Part shown: positions 1-8,497 of the stretch, one piece after another
Position numbering within the stretch: the stretch's first letter is position 1
How the letters are laid out: each line of letters starts with the position of its first letter
DNA from: Prolixibacteraceae bacterium
Lineage (GTDB): Bacteria; Bacteroidota; Bacteroidia; Bacteroidales; Prolixibacteraceae
Assembly: GCA_030602265.1 (NCBI GenBank)
Contig: JAUWAB010000031.1
Span: 1 to 44,602, forward strand
Length of the DNA stretch: 44,602 nucleotides
Direction of reading: 5' to 3'
Made by a program: the position numbers and the translations under genes
The notes under the pieces: generated by a model
What the model was told of the DNA's origin: nothing
Seen by the model: only the letters and a program-made list of their open reading frames with translations
Databases searched by the model: none

Positions 1-981
1 ATGGGCATCAAAACAAACGACAATTTTCAGCAAAGCACCGGATCACATCCGGAGGATCCCGGCAGATCCTACCCGTCCAAAATACTGCTGTTCGGGGAAT
101 ACGGGATTCTCTCCGGATCCATGGCCCTGGCCATCCCCTACCCCGTATTTGGGGGAACATTCCGGACGCCCGTTGCAAATCCGGATGAGGAAATCCGCGA
201 CTTTCAGTCGGCCTCCAATGAACATTTGAAACAGCTTGCACAGTTCCTTTTGGCCAAACGTGAAGTGTACGGATTTCTGGACCTGGAACGTATGATGCCG
301 GAAATCGGGGCGGGACTCTGGTTCGATTCAGACATCCCCCAGGGCTACGGATCAGGAAGCTCAGGTGCCCTTACCGCCGCACTTTTCGACCGCTATGCTT
401 CAAAGGAAGCTAAAAATGGCACCCTCCAGGAAATCAGGGTAAAATTAGCCTCCGTTGAAAAATACTTTCATGGGACCAGCTCAGGCCTTGACCCCTTGGT
501 CTCATTGACCCAAAAACCCGTGCTGATCGATGACGACGGAAATGCGACAAACCTTTTGCCGGAATTTTTTAACATGGTTTCCCCTGCTGCAATCTTTTTA
601 GTTGATACAGGAAACCCTGCCGCTACAGGAAATCTTGTGGCATGGTTTCTCCAACAGCTTGAAGATTTTGAATTCAGGAGGGCAGTAAATGAAGTATACA
701 TACCTTCCATCCGGCAGGCCATCGTGTCTGTTACCGGTCAAAAGTTTCACCCGCTGGAGGAGGCATTCGGACAGATTTCGTCCTTTCAGTTGCAATATCT
801 TTTCCCAATGATCCCGAAGGATTTCTCAGATCATTTTGAACATGGACTCTCTTCCGGAGAATTCTACCTTAAACTTTGCGGTTCGGGAGGAGGCGGGTAT
901 ATGCTCGGAATTTCGAGAGACATGTCTTCCGCATCACAATACTTTAAAAGCAAAAATATTGATATACAACCTATTACATAG
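1..981 (+). CDS. GHMP-family kinase, probable mevalonate kinase
   Basis: Probably phosphorylates mevalonate with ATP in the cytosolic mevalonate route to isoprenoids. All three GHMP signatures are visible: an N-terminal KILLFGEYGI at residues 27-36, the phosphate-binding DIPQGYGSGSSGAL at 111-124, and a C-terminal KLCGSGGGGYMLG at 291-303. GTSSGLDP near 158-165 supplies the likely catalytic Asp164. Length (326 aa) fits mevalonate kinases. The ATG is the first base of the window, so a longer N-terminus cannot be excluded, although about 26 residues before motif 1 is already ample. The upstream neighbour is not visible, so other GHMP kinases remain possible. It is followed by an 82-base gap and an unrelated amidase gene. 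Confidence 0.75.
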   Translation: MGIKTNDNFQQSTGSHPEDPGRSYPSKILLFGEYGILSGSMALAIPYPVFGGTFRTPVANPDEEIRDFQSASNEHLKQLAQFLLAKREVYGFLDLERMMPEIGAGLWFDSDIPQGYGSGSSGALTAALFDRYASKEAKNGTLQEIRVKLASVEKYFHGTSSGLDPLVSLTQKPVLIDDDGNATNLLPEFFNMVSPAAIFLVDTGNPAATGNLVAWFLQQLEDFEFRRAVNEVYIPSIRQAIVSVTGQKFHPLEEAFGQISSFQLQYLFPMIPKDFSDHFEHGLSSGEFYLKLCGSGGGGYMLGISRDMSSASQYFKSKNIDIQPIT

Positions 982-994
982 CAAATATTTTTAA

Positions 995-1019
995 GTCCTT
1001 TTTTTTACAAAAAAAAGAC
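995..1019. terminator. AT-rich inverted repeat, possible terminator
   Basis: An inverted repeat lies in the gap after the kinase gene: GTC, a bulged C and eight T, a two-base AC loop, then eight A and GAC. It is almost purely A/T and has no GC-rich stem, so it would form a weak hairpin. The T runs on either strand could help transcription to end, but this reading is uncertain. Confidence 0.25.
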
Positions 1020-1063
1020 ATTTGTGTAATCTTTTTTCGTAAATTATTAGACCTAAATCACAT

Positions 1064-2116
1064 ATGATTATTTCCCATGATTTAGGGCAATTAAATGAAG
1101 ATTCACTACACAAAACTTCAGCTATGGAAACGAAATTAGGATTTACCAAAATGTCTGTCAGCGAATTTGAAACATGGCTCAATTCACTGCGAATTGCCCG
1201 CACTGTTCTGAAAATTCAGTTACACCACACCTACCGGCCCGACTACAGCAATTTCACTGGTAGCAACCATTTCGAGAGGCAACAGGCCATGAAGAACCAT
1301 CACATGCTGAACAACGGTTGGAGCGACATTGGTCAGCATTTCACCATTTTCCCGGATGGATCCCTGATGACAGGCCGAAGCCTGGAGAATATCCCGGCAT
1401 GTATATATGGACAGAATTCAAATTCTGTATGTATTGAAAACCTCGGAAATTTCGACCACGGAGGGGATATTATGACACAAGCGCAAAAAGATGCAATTGT
1501 CATGGTCACCTCCATGTTGTTGCGTAAGTTTAACCTTCCGCCCAACAGCAACACCATCCTTTATCACCATTGGTTTGATTTAAGCACAGGGCAGAGGAAC
1601 CACAGCAACCGGAACAAAAAGTCGTGTCCGGGCAGCAACTTTTTCGGAGGGAACAAAGAGCAGGACTTTGAAACCAACTTTCTCCCGCTAATTGTCTCAT
1701 CCCTTACCGGAAGCGTCATTAAAGAGAACACGGCCGCCGTCGTCAGGTTCGCCTGTGTAACCGCCACAACACTGAATATCAGAATACAGCCAGATTCATC
1801 CGCTTCGAAGGCACCCGACCGGGATCCTGTAACCTTTGGGACTATACTCAGGATATACGATGAACAAAACGGATGGCTGAAAATAAGCAATAGTCAGCCG
1901 CACTGGGTATCGGGAAGATTTACCACACCTGTTACGCGGGCAACCGTAACCGCAGGTTCGCTGAACATCCGTACAGGTCCGGGGACAGAATTTTTCAAGG
2001 CAGGCAATTATACCCAGGGAGAAATCGTTTTTATCTTTGAGGAAAAAAACGGATGGGCAAGAGTCAGTCTCAGTGACCGATGGGTCAGTTCCAGATACCT
2101 GGACACGGAGAACTGA
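1064..2116 (+). CDS. N-acetylmuramoyl-L-alanine amidase with two C-terminal SH3-like repeats
   Basis: Predicted zinc amidase (Amidase_2/PGRP fold) cleaving the bond between N-acetylmuramic acid and the peptide stem of peptidoglycan. The catalytic domain spans about residues 45-200. Likely zinc ligands are His54 or His55 (IQLHH), His168 or His169 (LYHHW) and Cys188 (KSCPG). Two bacterial SH3 repeats follow, around 228-290 and 292-348; the second begins with a typical LNIRTGPG motif. No signal peptide or membrane helix is evident, which is odd for a wall enzyme. An internal ATG at 1124 would give a start 20 residues shorter. It could act in wall recycling or lysis, or leave the cell by an unrecognised route. 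Confidence 0.75.
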   Translation: MIISHDLGQLNEDSLHKTSAMETKLGFTKMSVSEFETWLNSLRIARTVLKIQLHHTYRPDYSNFTGSNHFERQQAMKNHHMLNNGWSDIGQHFTIFPDGSLMTGRSLENIPACIYGQNSNSVCIENLGNFDHGGDIMTQAQKDAIVMVTSMLLRKFNLPPNSNTILYHHWFDLSTGQRNHSNRNKKSCPGSNFFGGNKEQDFETNFLPLIVSSLTGSVIKENTAAVVRFACVTATTLNIRIQPDSSASKAPDRDPVTFGTILRIYDEQNGWLKISNSQPHWVSGRFTTPVTRATVTAGSLNIRTGPGTEFFKAGNYTQGEIVFIFEEKNGWARVSLSDRWVSSRYLDTEN

Positions 2117-2154
2117 AATAGCCTGTCCTGTGAGAGAAAGAATTTTACACAGGA

Positions 2155-3102
2155 ATGATTGCAGCGGTTATAGACTTAGGCACCAACACCAGCAATCTGG
2201 TGGTTGCCTTAATGAAAAATCCCGGACCGGAGATTATATTTCAGGGCAAGGAGTATGTCAGGCTTGGCGATGAAAGGATTTCAGAGCACATGATCAGTGA
2301 TCCGGCAATCGGCAGGGCACTTGATGCACTGGAGCGACAGGTTGAAACGGCCAGGCGCTGCAAGGCAGACAAAATCAGGATTATTGCCACTTCGGCGGTC
2401 AGGCATGCCGTTAACCGGAATTCATTACTTCAAAGTGCAAAGTCCCGCACCGGGATCGACATCGAAGTAATCGACGGAAACCGTGAGGCCACCCTGATTT
2501 ATTACGGTGTGAAGCTGGCGCTGAAAACGGTGCAGAAACCATCAGCCATACTGGATATTGGCGGTGGAAGCAACGAAATCATCATTTTCGAAAACGGAAC
2601 GGTAAACTGGCAGGGTAGTTTTGCCGCAGGTATGTCGAGGATTATCAACAGTTTTCCCATCTCCAACCCGATCACCCCGGAAGAAGAAGAACGCCTTTCA
2701 GAACACTTCAGTCAGATCCATGGCACAGCCCTGGAGCACTGCCGTAAATTCGGGGTTAGAACCCTGATCGGTTGTTCAGGTGCTTTCAACACCCTGGCAG
2801 ATATTATTGACGGATCGGAACCGGAACAATATTTCAGGCAAAAAAAAGAAATCAGCCTGAATGAGTTTGAACAGGTTTACCGGCAACTTCTGCCCACTAC
2901 AACCCTGGAAAGACAACAGATTAAAGGTATGGATCCGGTCAGGACAGAATTGATTGTCCCGGCGTTAATCCTGAGCAAGACCTTTATTGACCACACGCCG
3001 GTTTCAGGGATTATCCAGACCAGTTATGCCCTGCGCGAGGGCGTTCTGTATGAAATGCTCAATGTCTCAAAAGACCTTCCACCACCAAAAGGATCATCAT
3101 AA
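2155..3102 (+). CDS. Ppx/GppA family phosphatase
   Basis: Predicted exopolyphosphatase or guanosine pentaphosphate phosphohydrolase of the actin-like ASKHA fold. The N-terminal phosphate-binding loop is DLGTNTSN (residues 7-14), followed by the ATSAVR stretch, the DGNREA motif and LDIGGGS at 133-139. At 315 aa it contains only the Ppx/GppA phosphatase domain and lacks the C-terminal helical extension of the long E. coli-type enzymes, as is common in Bacteroidota. Sequence alone does not separate the polyphosphate and pppGpp activities. Its last 44 bases overlap the 3' end of ctaB on the opposite strand. Confidence 0.82.
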   Translation: MIAAVIDLGTNTSNLVVALMKNPGPEIIFQGKEYVRLGDERISEHMISDPAIGRALDALERQVETARRCKADKIRIIATSAVRHAVNRNSLLQSAKSRTGIDIEVIDGNREATLIYYGVKLALKTVQKPSAILDIGGGSNEIIIFENGTVNWQGSFAAGMSRIINSFPISNPITPEEEERLSEHFSQIHGTALEHCRKFGVRTLIGCSGAFNTLADIIDGSEPEQYFRQKKEISLNEFEQVYRQLLPTTTLERQQIKGMDPVRTELIVPALILSKTFIDHTPVSGIIQTSYALREGVLYEMLNVSKDLPPPKGSS

Positions 3103-3925
3103 AAAGATAGAGCAGGTTCAAGCGCAGGAAAGCCGGCCTGGGATGAAATTCAGACTGCAGCAGGAACCTGAACAGCAGCGAGAATACCAGAAAGAACACG
3201 TACAGCAACACGAAGAAGGAGAGTATCTTGTCGGTAAACACATAACCGATAACCAGGAAGGCATTGGCAATGGTCGCCAGAATCCAGAAGAAGGAGATCC
3301 GCTTAATCTGCGTGGGTGTAAATATTCCGTTCAGTGTAGGGAGTCCGGCTTCCTTGTACTGATCGCCGAACATGAGCAGGAGCAGCCAGAAATGGGGTAT
3401 CTGCCCGATGAAGAAAAAAGATGCGACTATCAGGATCTGGGGATCAGAAACTCCACCTCCCGCAGCTACCCAGCCAATTACGGGTGGTAAGGCCCCGGTG
3501 ACGGAACCCGGAATAACCGCGAATGCAGTTATTTTCTTCAGCGGGGTATAAACCAGGTTATACCAAAGGAGGGTGATCCAGCTCAGTGCAAAGGCCATCC
3601 AGGGAAAACCCGCTAACAGGATCAGCGAACCGGTAACCACGAATGCAGCTGCCACCGCAATAGCTCCACGTACCGATATACGGCCCGAAGGAATCGGCCT
3701 GCCCCGTGTACGTGACATCAATATATCGGTTTCGCTCTCCTGGATATGATTGATCGTTGCCGAGCCACACGACATCATCAGGACACCCATGGCAAGCAAA
3801 AATCCCGGCCATCCGACATGACCGCTTAAAAGGGTATAACCTGCCAGAGCCGACAGCGACACTGGCAGAGATATCCTGATTTTGCCCAGTTCACGGGCAA
3901 TGGTAACGGCTTCTTTAAATGGCAT
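3059..3925 (-). CDS. ctaB: Protohaem IX farnesyltransferase (haem O synthase)
   Basis: Membrane UbiA-family prenyltransferase that adds farnesyl to haem b to give haem O, needed for the neighbouring A-type oxidase. Multiple hydrophobic helices run through all 288 residues. The first prenyl-diphosphate/Mg site is recognisable at residues 59-76 (N59, E63, E65, D67, then RTRGRP), but usual family members have Asp where E63 and E65 stand. The second conserved region, a YTPLKKIT start followed by GALPPVIGW, matches the family well. It is the last gene of the leftward sco-cox operon, starting 5 bases after coxB. No ctaA (haem A synthase) is present in the window. Confidence 0.88.
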   Translation of the reverse strand: MPFKEAVTIARELGKIRISLPVSLSALAGYTLLSGHVGWPGFLLAMGVLMMSCGSATINHIQESETDILMSRTRGRPIPSGRISVRGAIAVAAAFVVTGSLILLAGFPWMAFALSWITLLWYNLVYTPLKKITAFAVIPGSVTGALPPVIGWVAAGGGVSDPQILIVASFFFIGQIPHFWLLLLMFGDQYKEAGLPTLNGIFTPTQIKRISFFWILATIANAFLVIGYVFTDKILSFFVLLYVFFLVFSLLFRFLLQSEFHPRPAFLRLNLLYLFMMILLVVEGLLRH

Positions 3926-3930
3926 CCGGG

Positions 3931-4878
3931 CTATTGTACGGTTTTGAGGTACTCAATGATTAACAGTATATCATCCTCGGAAAGCTGTCCCCGGTAAGAA
4001 AGCATCAGTCCGCGGCCGAATCCTTCCACCAGCTCGGCGTCGGGCTCAAAGATGGCCTTCCTGATGTACTCATCATCGGCAGTTACCACCTTCTTGCTGC
4101 CCCCGGATGTAACGGTACGTTCGCTTCCGTACAGCCCCTTGAAGGTTGGCCCAACCAGTTTGCTTCCATCGAGTGAGTGACAGGCAAAACACCCTATGCT
4201 TTGCATGATCCTCCGGCCGGCTGCCGTAGCCGATTCAATTTCGGCCGAGGCTGCCACCGCAGTAGTATCTGAATACCAGGTATTAAAGGCTTCACTTTCC
4301 ATAACCTTCACGTAATTAAACATGTACGAGTGGTTGAGTCCGCAATATTCCGTGCAGTAGAGTTCAAAAGTGCCTTCACGCTGCGGAATAAACCACATAA
4401 AAGTGTTATCCTTGCCCGGTACCATATCCTGTTTTACCCTGAAGGCAGGGATATAAACGCTGTGGATCACATCGAGCGCCACCAGGTTCAGTTTTACAGC
4501 CTGATCTTTAGGCAGGTATAAAGTGTCGGTCTTCCGGCCGTTCTCATATTCAAAAATAAAATTCCACATCCGGCCTATAACGGTGACCTCCATGGCATCC
4601 TTGGGGGGCTTACCCATGGGTTTCCATCCGGCCCAGCCATAATAGAACATCACCATGACCAGAACAAGAGGGATGACTGTCCATACAATCTCCAGCCGGG
4701 TGCTCCCTTCAATCTGTATGGGCTTCGGATGGCGTTTCCGGTTATAACGGTATATAAAATAGAGCATGACCGCAGTCAGTCCCAGTAGAAACACAAATGA
4801 GATACCCATGATGACCAGGAATGCGGTATCGACGCCTTTCACAAAATTGGAGGCCTGTGTTATTTCAGTATTGTACAT
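3931..4878 (-). CDS. coxB: Cytochrome c oxidase subunit II fused to cytochrome c (caa3 type)
   Basis: Accepts electrons on a fused haem c and passes them through CuA to subunit I. Two N-terminal helices (about 17-42 and 63-85) anchor the protein. The cupredoxin domain has the full CuA ligand set: His139, Cys175, Glu177, Cys179, His183, Met186. A C-terminal class I cytochrome c follows, with CFACH at 230-234 and a likely distal Met292. This fusion defines the caa3 arrangement and removes the need for a separate soluble donor at this step. Length is 315 aa. The gene ends 5 bases before ctaB and begins 2 bases after subunit IV, so they are almost certainly co-transcribed. Confidence 0.93.
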   Translation of the reverse strand: MYNTEITQASNFVKGVDTAFLVIMGISFVFLLGLTAVMLYFIYRYNRKRHPKPIQIEGSTRLEIVWTVIPLVLVMVMFYYGWAGWKPMGKPPKDAMEVTVIGRMWNFIFEYENGRKTDTLYLPKDQAVKLNLVALDVIHSVYIPAFRVKQDMVPGKDNTFMWFIPQREGTFELYCTEYCGLNHSYMFNYVKVMESEAFNTWYSDTTAVAASAEIESATAAGRRIMQSIGCFACHSLDGSKLVGPTFKGLYGSERTVTSGGSKKVVTADDEYIRKAIFEPDAELVEGFGRGLMLSYRGQLSEDDILLIIEYLKTVQ

Positions 4879-4880
4879 AG

Positions 4881-5168
4881 TTATACCCTGTAAAAGTAAT
4901 CTAAAAAGGTTATTATCACGACCGCCAGGAAAAGCAGGAAAATCAATCCCACCATAATCCCGATGTAAGGTTTATCATATTTGATATGCATGAAATAGGC
5001 AAGTACCAGATAGGTTTTGGCGATGGCAAAGATCAATGCTGCCGCCACTGTAAGTCCGCCAAGCTCGATACTGGTTATCCCGATGGATGCAAAGGTCAGC
5101 GCCAGCAGGGCAACCAGAACCACCACAAAGGTGGAATAGGGAACTATATGTTGTTTTTCGTCCGACAT
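4881..5168 (-). CDS. Cytochrome c oxidase subunit IV, prokaryotic type
   Basis: Small oxidase subunit of 95 aa with three predicted transmembrane helices, at about residues 10-30, 36-60 and 68-92. The conserved segment around KTYLVLAYFMHIKYD is characteristic of the prokaryotic subunit IV (caa3/CyoD-like) family, which stabilises the subunit I/III core. It lies between coxC and coxB with gaps of 11 and 2 bases, so its assignment rests on both sequence and position. Confidence 0.85.
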   Translation of the reverse strand: MSDEKQHIVPYSTFVVVLVALLALTFASIGITSIELGGLTVAAALIFAIAKTYLVLAYFMHIKYDKPYIGIMVGLIFLLFLAVVIITFLDYFYRV

Positions 5169-5179
5169 AAGAGATGGTT

Positions 5180-5800
5180 TTAGTGTATGAGATAGAACAA
5201 GGGAAACAGAAAGATCCAGATGATGTCCACAAGGTGCCAGTAGAGACCGCTGTTCTCTAACAAATCATATTTCTCCTGATGGATTTTTTTCTGCCTGACT
5301 TCGATCATCGTCCAGATAATCAGTCCCATACCCACCAGGATATGGACGGCATGCAGCCCGGTCATGACAAAATAGAGCCCAAAGAAGAGAATTTCACCCT
5401 GACTGTAATTCGCCAGCATGTATTCCGAACCGGGGAATATCCCATGGCTGAATTTCGATCCCCATTCAAAATATTTATTCACGAGGAATACCAGGGCAAG
5501 GACCAGCGTAATGGCTAACAACTGCTGGGTAAGCCAGATATTTCCCTTCCTGATGGCTGAAGTCGACATGGCTATGGTCATACTGCTGACCAGGAGGATC
5601 ACCGTATTGATAGCGCCGATAAGGGTATTGAGTTCTTCTCCGGCCAGGTGAAACGCCTCAGGGTTCAGGTACCGGTATACCGAATAGATGATAAACATGG
5701 CACCAAACAGCAGCAGTTCAGTAAAAATAAACAGCCACATCCCGATTTTTGATGCTTCCGGATCATAATGCTCATGATGAGCCTGATGAGTCTTTTCCAT
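5180..5800 (-). CDS. coxC: Cytochrome c oxidase subunit III
   Basis: Core haem-copper oxidase subunit III, thought to stabilise subunit I and aid oxygen and proton uptake. At 206 aa it is the short bacterial five-helix form. Typical features are the KIGMWLFIFTELLLFG stretch near residue 20, a central FFGLYFVMTGLHAVHI motif and the C-terminal YWHLVDIIWIFLFPLFYL stretch. The N-terminus is His-rich (HQAHHEHYDP). It lies 22 bases after coxA in the leftward operon. Confidence 0.92.
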   Translation of the reverse strand: MEKTHQAHHEHYDPEASKIGMWLFIFTELLLFGAMFIIYSVYRYLNPEAFHLAGEELNTLIGAINTVILLVSSMTIAMSTSAIRKGNIWLTQQLLAITLVLALVFLVNKYFEWGSKFSHGIFPGSEYMLANYSQGEILFFGLYFVMTGLHAVHILVGMGLIIWTMIEVRQKKIHQEKYDLLENSGLYWHLVDIIWIFLFPLFYLIH

Positions 5801-5822
5801 AAACAGTTTGGTTGGATGTATA

Positions 5823-7436
5823 TTATTCGTAATTGTATGGTCCGTCGTTTTCGCCTACCACCGGAATTTCCTCAAAGTTTTCGACCGGGGGGGGCGATGG
5901 CACCATCCACTCCATGGTTTTTCCGTTCCAGGGGTTGGGTCCTACCGGCGGACCACTTCTGGCGGCACGGATGAGATTAAAGACGATGACTATAAAACCC
6001 ATGGCCAGAATCCAGGAGCCAAACGTACTGAGGATATTAGCGCCGTGAAATTCGGGCAGGTAATCATAGTAACGGCGCGGCATACCTTTCATTCCCAGCC
6101 AGAACATCGGCGTATAGAGGGAAACAAATCCCACGAAGAAAAGTATCCAGCCAATGTTTGCCCAATGCGAGTCGTACATCCGGCCATAAATTTTGGGGAA
6201 CCAGTAATGGATGGCCGCCATAAAGGAGTACCCTACCCCGCCGAAAACGATATAATGGAAGTGGGCAACCACAAACCCGGTGTCGTGAACGTGAATGTTG
6301 GTAGCCAGGGATCCTAAAACCAGACCGGAGAACCCACCGATCATAAAGACAAAGATAAATGAAGCAGCCCAGTAAAAAGGGGTTTGCATATTGATGGACC
6401 CTTTGTACATGGTCGAGATCCAGTTAAACACCTTAATGGCACTCGGGATGGCCACCAGGAAGGTGAGCAGGGAGAATGCATACTGGGCAGTACCGCTCAT
6501 TCCGGCGGTAAACATATGGTGTCCCCAAACCAGGTATCCGACGAAGGCAATGGCCATAGTCGAAAGGATCAGGGCCTTATAGCCGAATAACTGCTTCTGG
6601 GCAAAGGTTGGTATAATTTCGGAAACGGCACCCATGGCCGGCAGGATCATGATATAGACCGCCGGGTGGGAATAAATCCAGAAAAGATGCTGATAAAGGA
6701 TCGGGTCGCCGCCCAACGCCGGATCGAAAACACCAATACCGAAAAGCCGTTCCAGGGCCACCAGCACCAGAGTAATCCCCACCACGGGGGTAGCCAGCAG
6801 CTGGATCCAGGCGGTGCCATAGAGTGTCCAGGCAAACATCGGCAGTTTCATCCAGCCCATGCCTGGGGCCCTCATCCGGTGGATGGTCACAATGAAATTC
6901 AGTCCGGTGAGAATCGAGGAAAATCCCAGGATAAACGCCCCGAATATCGCCGGCAGCATGTTGGTGCCGGTCTTGAAACTGTAAGGCGCATAGAAAGTCC
7001 AGCCGGTATCCGGAGTGCCCGGCCCGAACAGCAGGGCAATAAGAATAAGCACTACGCCTGCAACATAAAAATACCAGGAAAGAAGGTTGATCCTCGGGAA
7101 GGCCACATCCCTGGCCCCGATCATCAGGGGAAGCAGGAAATTACCAAAAACAGCAGGCAATCCCGGGATGACCACCATGAAAATCATAATCACGCCATGA
7201 ACGGTAAATGTGGCGTTGTAATCCCGTGCCTCCATAAGGGTTTTACCGGGAGCGACCAGTTCAAGCTTCATGGCCAGTCCGAGGAGCATCCCCACGAAAA
7301 ACATGGTGGCAATGGAATAGAGATAAAGTAATCCGATCCGTTTATGGTCGGTGGAGGTTACCCATCCCAAAAAGCCTTTGAACCTGCCGGGCGTTCGGAG
7401 GTAACTGGCTTGAATTGCAGATTGAGATTCTTGCAT
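5823..7436 (-). CDS. coxA: Cytochrome c oxidase subunit I, A2-type haem-copper oxidase
   Basis: Catalytic subunit that reduces oxygen to water and pumps protons. Expected metal ligands are present: His80 (low-spin haem), His257 with Tyr261 (CuB and the cross-linked Tyr), His306/His307 (CuB), and His392/His394 (haems). The segment around 255-261 reads YSHPAVY, not HPEVY: the D-channel glutamate of A1 oxidases is absent and a YS pair is present, as described for A2 enzymes. The 537 residues contain about 12 helices. The operon context with CuA-cytochrome c CoxB makes this a caa3 oxidase. Confidence 0.95.
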   Translation of the reverse strand: MQESQSAIQASYLRTPGRFKGFLGWVTSTDHKRIGLLYLYSIATMFFVGMLLGLAMKLELVAPGKTLMEARDYNATFTVHGVIMIFMVVIPGLPAVFGNFLLPLMIGARDVAFPRINLLSWYFYVAGVVLILIALLFGPGTPDTGWTFYAPYSFKTGTNMLPAIFGAFILGFSSILTGLNFIVTIHRMRAPGMGWMKLPMFAWTLYGTAWIQLLATPVVGITLVLVALERLFGIGVFDPALGGDPILYQHLFWIYSHPAVYIMILPAMGAVSEIIPTFAQKQLFGYKALILSTMAIAFVGYLVWGHHMFTAGMSGTAQYAFSLLTFLVAIPSAIKVFNWISTMYKGSINMQTPFYWAASFIFVFMIGGFSGLVLGSLATNIHVHDTGFVVAHFHYIVFGGVGYSFMAAIHYWFPKIYGRMYDSHWANIGWILFFVGFVSLYTPMFWLGMKGMPRRYYDYLPEFHGANILSTFGSWILAMGFIVIVFNLIRAARSGPPVGPNPWNGKTMEWMVPSPPPVENFEEIPVVGENDGPYNYE

Positions 7437-7460
7437 AAAATAAAATGTTAAGCTGTTGGA

Positions 7461-8264
7461 TTAAACTTTTTTTCTCGGTTTCAGTACTAAAATGGCCACA
7501 AATACCAGGGCAAAAAACATGATCAGGATACCTCCCACCTTGGTGAAATTCATCACATAGGTCTGACCCAAAGGATCATAGGTATAACAATAGCGCAGTA
7601 CCCGGTTAAGGGTAGGCCCCGATTTGCCCTGTGAAGCCTCAATGATGGCCATCTTCCATTCAAACGGCATATAATACATGCCGTTCAGGTAACGGACAAT
7701 TTTTTTATCCGGACTGATTACCATCACCGATGCGGCATGCAGGAAATCATTCCCGGTGCGTTTGTATTTAAAGCCGACTGCCTCGGTTGCCCTGATGATG
7801 CTGGCACTGTCGCTGACAAAAAAATGCCAGCCTCCGGCTGCTTCCTCCCTTTTGGTCATCAGGTTCAGGTAATTCTCTTTTTTCCGGATGCCCAGATCGA
7901 TCGTCTCCCGCGGATCAAAACTAATGGTCAATACCTGATAATCCTTGCCTATGAGCAGGTCGGACTTGTCGATCACCCCGGCAATGGCTTCCATGAGGGG
8001 ACTACAAATGCCGGGACACCGGTAATAGACGAAATTAAGCACGGTAGGCTTGTCAATCAGGTCATTCAACCAAACCAGTTCTTCTTTTTCATTGACCAGC
8101 AGTATGCTGTCGGGAAGGAACTCGTCGAGATGCTCTACTACGCCAATCTCTACATCCTCCACAGGATTGATGACCTGCTGGGCCCCTGCACTTGCAATAA
8201 AAAAAAGGCCCAGCAATAATGGCAGGAACCTGCCGGCTGAGATATTAATGATCCACAAATTCAT
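7461..8264 (-). CDS. SCO1/SenC family copper chaperone
   Basis: Thioredoxin-fold protein that delivers copper to CuA of CoxB or reduces its cysteines. The copper-binding CxxxC is visible as CPGIC, with the partner His in NDFLHAASVM. A signal-like hydrophobic N-terminus ends near SAGAQQ, and a C-terminal helix followed by PRKKV suggests a second membrane anchor, unusual for the singly anchored classical Sco proteins. Length is 267 aa. As first gene of the leftward operon, it would be made ahead of the oxidase subunits it matures. Confidence 0.88.
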   Translation of the reverse strand: MNLWIINISAGRFLPLLLGLFFIASAGAQQVINPVEDVEIGVVEHLDEFLPDSILLVNEKEELVWLNDLIDKPTVLNFVYYRCPGICSPLMEAIAGVIDKSDLLIGKDYQVLTISFDPRETIDLGIRKKENYLNLMTKREEAAGGWHFFVSDSASIIRATEAVGFKYKRTGNDFLHAASVMVISPDKKIVRYLNGMYYMPFEWKMAIIEASQGKSGPTLNRVLRYCYTYDPLGQTYVMNFTKVGGILIMFFALVFVAILVLKPRKKV

Positions 8265-8322
8265 ACAAAAAGACCCGATATTTACGACAGGTTAATATTA
8301 ACAAAAAAAAAGGCATTAAACC

Positions 8323-8355
8323 CAAACGAAATTCAGAATATTTGATTCAGACCAA
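8323..8355 (-). promoter_or_regulatory. Candidate leftward promoter for sco-cox operon
   Basis: Read on the minus strand, TTG at 8355-8353 is followed after 22 bases by TTCGTTTG (8330-8323), one mismatch from the Bacteroidota -7 element TAnnTTTG. It would start the message about 50 bases before sco. The imperfect -7 makes this tentative. Confidence 0.3.
8342..8355. promoter_or_regulatory. FNR/CRP-family-like inverted repeat
   Basis: TTGAT-TCAG-ACCAA matches 9 of the 10 fixed positions of the FNR consensus TTGAT-N4-ATCAA. It overlaps the -33 end of the candidate leftward promoter, where a bound regulator would be expected to interfere with RNA polymerase. One partial palindrome in an AT-rich gap can arise by chance. 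Confidence 0.3.
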
Positions 8356-8465
8356 TAAAAATGACCTAAATCAAAACAACAGGGAACAAAAATCAAATGT
8401 TTAATTCGCAGATTCAAATTGCAGAAAAAAACGACTTGCGGCTTCCAATCTTTTTACACGAATGC

Positions 8466-8497
8466 TTGTCATATAAATTAAAATTATTCTAATTTTG
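8466..8497 (+). promoter_or_regulatory. Candidate rightward promoter for the act-cco operon
   Basis: TTG at 8466-8468, 21 bases, then TAATTTTG at 8490-8497, an exact match to the Bacteroidota -7 element TAnnTTTG with a suitable spacing to the -33 TTG. It would give an untranslated leader of about 140 bases before the ATG at 8644. Confidence 0.5.

Noticed and set aside
6666-7331. 221-residue open frame antisense to coxA
   Set aside because: Its composition (His/Gln/Gly/Pro-rich) is that of a reading frame opposite membrane-protein codons; coxA is certain on the other strand.
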